From assembly GCA_008360955.1 (NCBI GenBank), contig LUCM01003451.1, positions 136,308 to 200,307 on the forward strand: a stretch of DNA of 64,000 nucleotides, given 5' to 3'. Below the pieces are notes generated by a model. The model worked only from the letters and a program-made list of their open reading frames with translations. It ran no database searches and was not told where the DNA came from. Positions 49,351 through 58,449 of the stretch are shown one piece after another. The first letter of the stretch is position 1. The number at the start of each line of letters is the position of its first letter. The position numbers were made by a program, and so were the translations under genes. Source of the DNA: Fasciolopsis buskii (Eukaryota > Platyhelminthes > Trematoda > Plagiorchiida > Fasciolidae).

Positions 49351-49531
49351 CTTCTTTTATCTTTTGCTTCCTCTATTAATGAAATAACAGTGTACATCAT
49401 CTTTCAGAAAAGGGGGCCGCGGCTAACAGAGGGCTGCCGCGTAGAGAAGTTGACGGGTGGTGGGAGGATTCGAACCCGCGGCCTTCGCGCCCAAACGTCA
49501 TGAACTTATCTGCTTGGCCATCGCCGGCCCG
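49351..49531 (-). mobile_element. tRNA-derived SINE, copy S1 (inside RTE copy C)
   Basis: On the minus strand it starts near 49531 with a tRNA-like head: A box TGGCCAAGCAGATAAG and a perfect B box GGTTCGAATCC about 40 bases later. Then comes a family body (GGCAGCCCTCTG, GCCGCGGCCCCCTT, GATGTACA) and the tail TTTCATTAATAGAGGAAGC, AAAAGATAAAAG. It splits the RT domain of RTE copy C. The head most resembles class II (Leu/Ser-type) tRNAs. Too diverged beyond the B box to be a tRNA gene. Confidence 0.85.
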
Positions 49532-50199
49532 ATAGTTACTAAGGTCTTAGCTTGGATAATGCTGCGCCGTTTGACATCGGTTCACGACAATAACGTCCGC
49601 GAACTGCAGACCGGATTTCGTCCAGGCCGATGCTGCATCAACCAGATATTCACTCCTTGGCAGTTACTCGAAACGCGCCACGCACACCGCCGCCCCATAA
49701 TCGTGGTTTCCCTCGATCTGAAAGATGCCTTTGACTCAGTGGATAAAACAGCACTATTCCGTGTTCTCCATCGGCGTGATATAACAGGAAAGTTCCCGAA
49801 CCTGTTGCGAGCCTCGTACTTGCACACTTATGGCTGCGTAAGAGTATACGGTGTTTAACAATTGTCTCCTGTTCGTCATGGGCAAGGTAGTAGGGATGCT
49901 CTAGAAGGTCTTCAGGACGTAGGTGTTAAACTGCCAAATAGTGAGAATTTGTGATGATGACGCAGACGACGTCGTGTGCCTGTTCGAATTTGCCGAGGAT
50001 GTGGAGCGTGCACTACACAGACTCGCGATGACTATAACTCCATTCGGCATGTGTGTTGCACCTTCAAACTTTAGCGTGCTGTCACAAGAATGGACGAGAG
50101 TAGGACCGAGCCTGATGCTAGATGGAGAATATTGTGGACCGTTTCAGTTACCTTGGCAGCTGCGTGTCGAGGAATCGTAGCGCGATGGTGTCCTATTCG

Positions 50200-50357
50200 C
50201 GTTTTTCTCACGGTGGCCAAGCGGATAAGGTCGTGGCGTTGATACGTGAAGGTCGCCAGTCAAATTCCTCACTTGACAGCCCTCTGCTGGCCGCGGCCCC
50301 CTTCTTGGAAAATGATGTACATTATTATTTCATTAAAAAGGAAGTAAAAGATAAAAG
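50200..50357 (+). mobile_element. tRNA-derived SINE, copy S2 (inside RTE copy C)
   Basis: Plus strand. A box GGTGGCCAAGCGGATAAGG, degenerate B box AGTCAAATTCC, body GCCCTCTGCTGGCCGCGGCC and GATGTACATTATTATTTCA, tail GGAAGTAAAAGATAAAAG. It is inserted in opposite orientation to S1 within the same RTE copy. Confidence 0.85.
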
Positions 50358-50480
50358 AGTGGAAGGAGTCATGCGGAGGTCAACAGATGACGTGGCAACT
50401 TGGAATGAGAAAATGTACAGAAAACTTAGATAAAGTAAGTGTCTCCCACCTTCATCGTTGGAGTCCGGAATACCCGTTTA

Positions 50481-51559
50481 TGCTTCTGCATAAAATAAAT
50501 TTGGGGCTATCACGTAGTTTTTCGTTTGTGTTTTTTTGTGGTATTCAGGATTCTGTGCGCTTCCAGCGTTCATCCACAGTTTGAATACGGTGACCACGCT
50601 ATGTTCCCTTGCATGTCAACTGATTGTGTTTGGCGCTATGCTACACGGCCGGTCGACGGGGACCCAATGGAGTGAAAACCAATTATTCTCCCGCTTTCAG
50701 GTCATCTGCCAAGGAGAACGACTTCAATTTGGGGCTGACTCTGCTTCTTTGGTTGGAAAGGACAGCGAGGTTGGTAATAAATGCGGTCACGACGAACACA
50801 TGATGGGAGTGTGAGAATTCGCAGACCGGTAGGCGAGGTGCTGCTGGAGGCCTGGGTGACGGGGCGTACATGGGATTTTTCCTCCCACTCTCTTTCAGAA
50901 AATTAAAATGAAGTCTCACAGTATAACGAGAGTGCAAGGCCAAGCCCATAAACCCCTGATTTGTGAATGTAGACCTATAGTTGAATTTTTGGACTTGCTG
51001 GGGAATGAACTTGCTCAAGCACGAGGCTTTGCTAGGTGAAATGTTTCCTGAGAATGACGTTACTTCTCGGCTCGTTGATAGAGAAACCCAAATAGCAAAA
51101 CAAGCAGTTTCCCTTGAGTGCCACTCAATGAAAATCCCTAGATTATGAATTGTCTTTAATTGGGTTTCTGTTTAACTGCTCTATAATCATTGTTTGTAAT
51201 GAAAGTTTTAGTTTGTCGGTTGTTGTGTGCGAAAAGTGCTTACTGCGCTTGTGCAGATTGGCGCGTCAGCAAAAGGGAAAACTTTTTAATCTAAAAAGGA
51301 TCTCTTGGTGAGTATTTTTGTCTTTTACTAGACGTCGTAAGCCTTTATCTCATTTCTGTTAGAATACTCTAACATGAAGATCTTCAATCTTCAAGAATGA
51401 GGTTCTTTGAAACACTGCAGAAAATAAGATTACGGCTTTTGCTGCTACCTAGTTATGAGGTCGCTCGATTTATTCCCGGATCTGCGTTTGTTGTTCTCTT
51501 CTGTCGACGAAGTGGGGAAAATATTGATTCCTCACTGAATAATGCGACAGATTTCAGCC
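50481..51559. other. Anonymous sequence
   Basis: No recognisable gene or repeat in about 1.1 kb. The 111-codon minus frame 51018-50683 shows no known domain. Confidence 0.45.
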
Positions 51560-52600
51560 TTCACTGTCAGTATCGTGCATACTTGTCACTAATCTGATGA
51601 CGACACGTCAAACTCTTCCATTCTCTTACTTCGGCACCCTTGCAAGGGAATGTTGTTGGTTGTCCATACTGCGATCTGAGAGAACGTCTGCGGAATGTAG
51701 CACTGTCTGCCTGCTGAGACAGTCGATCTGACGACCGACCTATGGCTCCCAAAATCCTCTGCGCCCAGACGCAGACCGTGTCGATATATCCTCAGTAAAG
51801 AGGATAGCATCACCCTTAGATCCTTCCCACATGCAGATATGCAGAGATGGGCGCTGACTTCACTGTTCACACCAAATTCATCAGGGTGACCGATGCGCAT
51901 ATGAATAAGCTTTGTGATGTTCACGGGCAAGAATGACCTCTCGAACCACCTGACCATTTCACCGAAGCCTGTTTGAAACTTTAACGGACCTGCCTTCGAC
52001 CAAATCTTGGCAAAAGTCCAGAGCCATTGGCTTAGAGTAAACATGAGGATTTGCGCACAAATAAAGGCCCCAGAACTGAGCCTTGAAGGACTTCAATAAA
52101 CGTAGAAAACCAGGGTGGAAAGGTATATACAGCTCTCACTACGGAAGATCTACCGACCACAAAATCGCAAGGCAAACTTCCCAGTGGGTCCAGTACTTCT
52201 ATGGCGTTCAGATTCATAACCCGGCTTTGGTGACAGACCTCGTCAAAGGTCTTCTGAATCCCGCAGAAACGACGTCGATTGAATTACATGATATTTTCCC
52301 ATCAGACCAGCTGTCGTAAGCGACCAAGAGATGGGAGAAACACGATTTGTTTCTAGAGACTATGCTGTGGACACAGGAGACTTTACAATATGCTCATGCG
52401 CACTAGAGGACACCAGTCGTTCCATGATCTTATCCATCGCTGATGAACGACTGACAGCTCAAAAGAAGAAATTTGTGACCGTCGTTGAACGAAGAAAACC
52501 CGTAGACCACGACAGAGAATCTGGGATAAAGGCAGAGTCGGGACGTCAGGTAGCTCACGGAGGAACGGTAGTTGAGCGCTGTTCGGACCCGTGTATTATT
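51560..52600 (-). mobile_element. CR1/jockey-like non-LTR reverse transcriptase relic L
   Basis: Minus strand. An early RT block lies near 52445-52410 (MDKIMERLV). The frame 52300-52040 gives KTFDEVCHQSR, then VGRSSVVRAV and VLQGSVLGPLF (the GVPQGSVLGPL signature with changes). The 151-codon frame 52044-51589 continues with MVRWFERSFLPVNITKLIHM and RIGHPDEFGV. The expected FADD catalytic box is replaced by a non-catalytic FTLSQ/FAK stretch, so the copy is dead. The long clean second frame suggests moderate age. Confidence 0.78.
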
Positions 52601-52754
52601 TTCCCTTAGTTTGCCGCACTACTGCTCTAGTTTCACTCTCAGTTAGCAATGGAAATATCAGCAGTGGTTGGTTATGCTGGGATTTTATGGCCAAAGACGG
52701 ACTAATGATGTATCGGTGAATCGTACACAACGCAAACCAGACTCTCGAGGTACG

Positions 52755-53702
52755 TAGCTCCGTTTGGGAGATGTACTGCACCGTCAAACTTTAAACTAGT
52801 GTTACAGGACTGGACGACAGTAGTCCCGAACCTAATACTGGATGGAGAGAAACTCGCGATTGTGGACCGTTCCACTTACCTTGGTAGCTGCGTGTCGAAC
52901 GATGGTAGCCCGGCAGTTGAGGCAAACGCGTGCATCAAAGGCTCGAGGGGCTTATGCTGAACTGAGCCACTTGTGGTGTCGGCCTGATATTTCACTGAAG
53001 TTGAAAGGTTGTGTACTGTGCCGCAGTGCGCTCGGTTCTGTCGTACGGTTGCGAGACATGGAGTATGCGTGTGGGAACTGTTCGTCCGTTAGAGGTTTTC
53101 GACCACCGATGTCTACGTAGTACGGCTAGGATTGGATGGAGTGACCGGGAGAGTAATGTAGAGGTCAGGACTCTAGTACTAGGCACCACTTCTGAGAATA
53201 CCTTGTATCAGCATATGAAACTCAGTAGACTACTATGGTTGGGTTACGTGTTGCGTATGTCGAACACTCGTCTACCGTATCGCGGCCTGTTTTATGTTCC
53301 TGTCAAGGAATGGGAGAAACCACCTGAAGGTCAACAGATGATGTGGAAACGTGGAACAAGGAAATATGCAGCGAACCTAGGTAGAGTAAGTGTCTCGCGT
53401 CCTCGTGGTTGGGTCCAAATGGCTCGTCAACTAGCTGGCTGGAGACACTGAATGATATGGCAGTGAACCGTGAACAGTGGTGATCGTGTTGTGATTTTTT
53501 TTCGAATCAGAATGATTGAAAGAGTGCGTTTGTACAGTTAAACTATATGCCTTATGTTTGCTACCGCACTACTCGTATCTTTTCTCGCCTGTGTATGTTC
53601 ACCCCTTGTATATTCACCTTTTTGTAGATGCATGTAACCGCGAAGAAAAGGCAGCGGTCAGTGAAGCTAGGGTTGCTGTTTAACGCTGGATAATGATGAT
53701 GA
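52755..53702 (+). mobile_element. RTE-like element 3' end, copy D (near-identical to copy A)
   Basis: 5'-truncated plus-strand copy of the C-terminal domain. It begins at about TCAAACTTTAAACTAG and reads LILDGEKLAIVDRSTYLGSC, then continues in two other frames (52842-53120, 53011-53451) through GCETW, FDHRCLRSTARIGWSDRES and LSRLLWLGYVLRMSNTRLPY. It ends with a 3' untranslated part and a GATGATGAT tail near 53690-53702. Two frame changes, at about 52930-52950 and 52995-53011, are shared with copy A on the opposite strand 25 kb away. Confidence 0.9.
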
Positions 53703-53945
53703 TTGAAGGATATGGTAGCAAACCATGAACAACGGCGATCCAGTTGTCAATTTTTCATTGACTCAGGGTGATTGCGGATACCTGCGTTTGCATAGTTTGT
53801 CTGCATTCTACGTGTTGACTACTAGGGCACTCTTCTTTACCCACCATGTGTAAGCCCACTCCCTGTCCTCGTGACATGTTCATTCCTGGGAGGAAGACAG
53901 CGGTCAGTGGGACCGGCCCTGTTGTTTAGCGATGGATGGTCATGA
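53703..53945 (+). mobile_element. Short RTE 3'-end fragment joined to the tail of copy D
   Basis: Diverged copy of the RTE 3' untranslated region only. GGATATGGTAGCAAACCATG here corresponds to GGATATGGCAGTGAACCGTG in copy E, followed by the same order of blocks through AGACAGCGGTCAGTGGGAC and a GTTTAGCGATGGATGG ending. It starts immediately after the TGATGA tail of copy D, in the same direction. Confidence 0.75.
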
Positions 53946-54230
53946 TAAGCCCATCCTTGCTGAATAAAAATATTTCTCCTGAGACTCCATTGCACCTATC
54001 TTGCGTGAGGAATGTAGTTGCCCGCGTTTCTGGTATTGCTATTACTTCCGCCCTGGTCTCATCGGCCAATATAATGAGTTCCATTTACGTGTTTCTAATG
54101 CTGCAGGCGTTTATGCATGTTGCTACTAGGTCCTTACCTACATGGTCTCTAAACCTAGCCTTGGTATTTCTAATGACGTACCCGAGTAGTCCCCGCATTT
54201 TCTCTGGAAGCTCCATGCACTTCTTGCTTA
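53946..54230. other. Anonymous sequence
   Basis: No gene recognised. A 75-codon minus frame (54312-54085) contains a charged helical-looking stretch (LEQLSKKCMELPEKMRGLLG) that I cannot assign to any family. Confidence 0.4.
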
Positions 54231-55264
54231 GTTGCTCCAAATGTCTCAGCATGATGGTGGGGATCCAAGTCGGCTGCCCACCCTGATTGCCTTTCGAACT
54301 GCTTCCGTGCATCTCAAATAGTCATTACATTTTCGTCGGTTCCCACTGAAGTGCAAGGGCGAAGACGAGTGCCTTGTGCCTTTCACCTGGTTGGCTGGCC
54401 CGTGGTAATTGCTCTAGGGGAGCTGGCTTAACCCTATTCCAACCAGACCACGGGCAACATGAAAAGCGTGTGATTGTGTGCACACCGGCATCTGTGGCAG
54501 ACGGGTGTACTTAGCATCCAGGATGTCTAGCCCCATCCCAAGTGCTCATGATCTGGGCAATTAGTCATTGGTCCCTAGGGGGTTACGTGATCCTCAGATC
54601 ATCCTACTGCATTGTGTTAGGTCGTTTGGTCAAATGCTCGGGATTTGAATCTGACCTGCTTCGTGCATCTCAAATAGTCATTACATTTTCGTCGGTTCCC
54701 ACTGAAGTGCAAGGGCGAAGACGAGTGCCTTGTGCCTTTCACCTGGTTGGTGGCCGTGGTAAATTGCTCTAGGGGAGCTGGCTTAACCCTATTCCAACCA
54801 GACCACGGGCAACATGAAAAGCGTGTGATTGTGTGCACACCGGCATCTGTGGCAGACGGGTGTACTTAGCATCCAGGATGTCTAGCCCCATCCCAAGTGC
54901 TCAATGATCTGGGCAATTAGTCATTGGTCCCTAGGGGTTACGTGATCCTCAGATCATCCTACTGCATTGTGTTAGGTCGTTTGGTCAAATGCTCGGATTT
55001 GATAAGCCGACCCCTCTACTGCGGTTTGGGCAACCGGGTAGTATGAAGCTCACAGGAATCATGGTTCCCGGTGGATAGCGATGGTTTAGAGATTGGGAAT
55101 GGAGGAACTAGCAAGTATAGTGAACTCCGTGCATTGCTTCTTTTCCCCTGTTTCTCGCTTATTACTTTCGTCCCTCGCCATGTTTTCTAATGGCACATGA
55201 TATGTACATAGATTTGAGCAATATGTGTGCACAAGTTTGCTTTTTTATGACATGCTTGGACGCG
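54231..55264 (+). repeat. Repeat family Z, left copy with an internal duplicated segment, ends at gap
   Basis: The unit starts at TTGCTCCAAATG (54233). A ~360-base segment (GCATCTCAAATAGTC to about GCTCGG-ATTTG) occurs twice in a row, at about 54310-54656 and 54667-55003. The second pass differs mainly by single-base length changes in short runs. The unit continues to the edge of the assembly gap. No coding capacity is seen. It has a tRNA-like TTTGAATC motif but no A box, so I do not call it a SINE. Confidence 0.85.
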
Positions 55265-56012
55265 NNNNNNNNNNNNNNNNNNNNNNNNNNNNNNNNNNNN
55301 NNNNNNNNNNNNNNNNNNNNNNNNNNNNNNNNNNNNNNNNNNNNNNNNNNNNNNNNNNNNNNNNNNNNNNNNNNNNNNNNNNNNNNNNNNNNNNNNNNNN
55401 NNNNNNNNNNNNNNNNNNNNNNNNNNNNNNNNNNNNNNNNNNNNNNNNNNNNNNNNNNNNNNNNNNNNNNNNNNNNNNNNNNNNNNNNNNNNNNNNNNNN
55501 NNNNNNNNNNNNNNNNNNNNNNNNNNNNNNNNNNNNNNNNNNNNNNNNNNNNNNNNNNNNNNNNNNNNNNNNNNNNNNNNNNNNNNNNNNNNNNNNNNNN
55601 NNNNNNNNNNNNNNNNNNNNNNNNNNNNNNNNNNNNNNNNNNNNNNNNNNNNNNNNNNNNNNNNNNNNNNNNNNNNNNNNNNNNNNNNNNNNNNNNNNNN
55701 NNNNNNNNNNNNNNNNNNNNNNNNNNNNNNNNNNNNNNNNNNNNNNNNNNNNNNNNNNNNNNNNNNNNNNNNNNNNNNNNNNNNNNNNNNNNNNNNNNNN
55801 NNNNNNNNNNNNNNNNNNNNNNNNNNNNNNNNNNNNNNNNNNNNNNNNNNNNNNNNNNNNNNNNNNNNNNNNNNNNNNNNNNNNNNNNNNNNNNNNNNNN
55901 NNNNNNNNNNNNNNNNNNNNNNNNNNNNNNNNNNNNNNNNNNNNNNNNNNNNNNNNNNNNNNNNNNNNNNNNNNNNNNNNNNNNNNNNNNNNNNNNNNNN
56001 NNNNNNNNNNNN
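55265..56012. other. Assembly gap, 748 undetermined bases
   Basis: A run of N. Predicted proteins across it are artefacts. Both sides of the gap are repeat family Z, so the gap length and the copy number around it are uncertain. Confidence 0.99.
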
Positions 56013-56868
56013 TGAATGGAGTAGAAGGAATGTCCCATAGCCACTAGGGCCCACTATACAAGCGGGGAGTGGAACCAGCAACATTGACCCTGAAAATTAG
56101 TTGCTCCAAATGCCTCAGCATGATGGTGGGGATCCGAGTCGGCTGCTCACCCTGATTGCCTTTCGAACTGCTTCCGTGCATCTCAAATAGTCATTACATT
56201 TTCGTCGGTTCCCACTGAAGTGCAAGGGCGAAGACGAGTGCCTTGTGCCTTTCACCTGGTTGGCTGGCCCGTGGTAATTGCTCTAGGGGAGCTGGCTTAA
56301 CCCTATTCCAACCAGACCACGGGCAACATGAAAAGCGTGTGATTGTGTGCACACCGGCATCTGTGGCAGACGGGTGTACTTAGCATCCAGGATGTCTAGC
56401 CCCATCCCAAGTGCTCATGATCTGGGCAATTAGTCATTGGTCCCTAGGGGGTTACGTGATCCTCAGATCATCCTACTGCATTGTGTTAGGTCGTTTGGTC
56501 AAATGCTCGGGATTTGAATCTAAGCCGACCCTCTACTGCGGTTTGGGCAACCGGGTAGTATGAAGCTCACAGGAATCATGGTTCCCGGTGGATAGCGATG
56601 GTTTAGAGATTGGGAATGGAGGAACTAGCAAGTATAGTGAACTCCGTGCATTGCTTCTTTTCCCCTGTTTCTCGCTTATTACTTTCGTCCCTCGCCATGT
56701 TTCTAATGGCACATGATATGTACATAGATTTGAGCAATATGTGTGCACAATGTTGCTTTTTTATGACATGCTTGGAGCATGAATGGAGTAGAAGGAATGT
56801 CCCATAGCCACTAGGGCCCACTATACAAGCGGGGAGTGGAACCAGCAACATTGACCCTGAAAATTAGA
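56013..56868 (+). repeat. Repeat family Z, right copy (complete unit)
   Basis: After the gap the end of one unit appears (to about 56100), then a complete unit at 56101-56868 of about 768 bases. It runs from TTGCTCCAAATG to CTGAAAATTAG. The end of the unit matches the piece just right of the gap exactly, so the array is head to tail. The protein-like frames in it (for example 56851-56603 minus) have no known domain. Confidence 0.85.
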
Positions 56869-58440
56869 GTGGCATAGAACCACATAAGGTCACACTAGGT
56901 CAGCAAGTGTAACGAACCGGACGACAGCAATTTGCCGTCTACATATAATGCAGTAGCCTGAAGTCCTCTAATCAGTTTACTTAGCTTTAGATGTAGACTC
57001 TCAAAGCCTGATGCAATTTTTCCCATTGGTCTATATATTTGCTTCGATCTTCCGTGGATTTTCGGAATTACAGTTAAACAGGAAACGTTCGATTTTTAAT
57101 GAGACCAAGGGTATGAGGTTCAGGATTACGTTTGTTGAAATTACCGTGTAACCGAGTAACAATCCTTATCTCTCCCATGTGTTTGTCTCATGGATTACTC
57201 TCGTTATCTATACTTGTTATCTTTCTAGGCTTGATCCGCTTCCTAGAATCATTCTTGTCGTAATCCTCGAGCCTTCGTACGGTTTGCTCACACCACGCTT
57301 GTTACCTTAGTATCATCTCTATTAGACATCTGAAGGTTTCTGCGATCCACCTCCGACCCCCCTTCTGTTCATGACACTTATTCATAATTCCGCTGTTTGG
57401 ACAGGATTTACCCGCTAGTCTTGAAAACTTTCGTCACTTAAGCATTCGCCGTTTACGCCTGCTCCGGCCCTCTCACTGTTCAAACGGGTTATATTATTCA
57501 TCTAGACTAAGTTTGCACTTTTCTGCTTTTTTATATTCACCCGCACATATGCTCTCTTCGTGTCGCTATTTGCTCCGGCCTGCATTAGCCATACCAAGCC
57601 GTTTCTTAATGTGCCACCTGCCACCCCGTTGTCAGGCCTCCTGATCGTCCTACTTCGCCTCATAACTAACCCGACGCTGCAGTTCCGTCGCTTCCCACTC
57701 AAAGCTCCGCCTCTCCCTCACTTCCTTTTCTGATCAGTCCGTTTCGATCCTATATTTATCCGCCTTCTGGAGCTTAATGTGACTTCCCTTGGGACCGTCG
57801 TTGCGTCCACTTCCCCGATGTTCCAATGACCCCCTGAGTGTTTACTTCTGTTTGCTGTGGTCGTACTTGTCCATGACTTTGAAGTATGTTATTGCACATA
57901 CTTAGATTTCCTTCTTGATACTACACGTTACTTACTCACATGATCTCTGGCCGGGATACGAAATGCGTGGTCGGCGAATCACTAAATAACCAGGCGGAGT
58001 TCTTTCACACCAAGCCTGTCATCGTCATTTTCTTGGTTACGGCATCGTGATTTTAACCTTAGAATCAAATGCCCTAGCTATTTTCGCATATCCTCTGTTT
58101 TCTACCTTCTTACGGCCACACAACTCCCGGAGTATCGCTGTTCTCTTTAAATTGTTAGCTGTCTCTGCCTGACCCTCCCTGGCAGGCTGTCCTTACGATT
58201 TCCGTTCCCCTAAGTTTTGGTTTTGTTATGGGTGCATTTGGTTTTTTGACGTCATGTTGTATTTCGGTGTATGTTTGCATATAGCTGAAGAAAAATCACT
58301 CATTTGTAAGTGATTTTCAGTTCTGATATTTACTTTTTGTTATTCCCAGCTCATACCAAGTGTCTGAGTATGATGGGAATTCTGTCGTCATAACTTGTTT
58401 GTATTATTTTTGACCTCATCACTGCCACATGTGCTTATAC
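56869..58440. other. Intergenic sequence upstream of DPH5
   Basis: About 1.6 kb without a recognised repeat or protein. From about 57200 it is rich in pyrimidines. A perfect 9-base stem with an 8-base loop (58292-58317) lies about 130 bases before the DPH5 start codon. Promoter elements cannot be assigned with confidence. Confidence 0.45.
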
Positions 58441-58443
58441 TTC

Positions 58444-58445
58444 AG
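58444..58445 (+). promoter_or_regulatory. Candidate 3' splice acceptor four bases before the DPH5 start codon
   Basis: The sequence TGCTTATACTTCAG is followed by ACCC and then the ATG at 58450. It has the pyrimidine-rich stretch and AG of an acceptor. It could receive a 5' untranslated exon or a trans-spliced leader, the latter being common in flatworms. No donor partner can be picked from sequence alone. Confidence 0.4.
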
Positions 58446-58449
58446 ACCC

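Larger units (their letters stand above)
47896..50480 (+). mobile_element. RTE-like non-LTR retrotransposon, copy C, broken by two SINEs
   Basis: Plus strand. Endonuclease remnants run about 47940-48600 (GDEVAQAAS; ACLLYWIPLNKCLYAV; then the block around ESDRQRRNK). The linker is at 48791-49030 (SQRLFKLIWNTRGRRTSVRE). RT resumes after a SINE with IVTKVLAWIMLRRLTS (about 49533-49580), ELQTGFRPGRCCINQIFTPW and SLDLKDAFDSVDKTALFRVL, followed by a catalytic region DADDVVCLFEFAEDVERAL (about 49965-50020). The C-terminal start (SLMLDGEY) is cut by a second SINE at about 50200, after which QMTWQLGMRKCTENLDKVSV (about 50384-50443) remains. The DADD box is preserved but the copy is frame-broken and interrupted. 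Confidence 0.85.

Noticed and set aside
49450..49531. A functional tRNA gene on the minus strand
   Set aside because: Both promoter boxes are present, but no proper acceptor stem closes and the same head is attached to a conserved non-tRNA body in four places, so it is a SINE.
54640..54660. tRNA-like B box (GGGATTTGAATCT) in repeat family Z
   Set aside because: No A box at a suitable distance upstream; the match is short.
55187..56084. Four long open frames spanning the gap
   Set aside because: They are translations of N; only a few real codons lie at each end.
58429..58449. Upstream in-frame ATG as the DPH5 start
   Set aside because: It would add seven residues before the conserved MLYIIGFGLG start and lies across the acceptor-like site.
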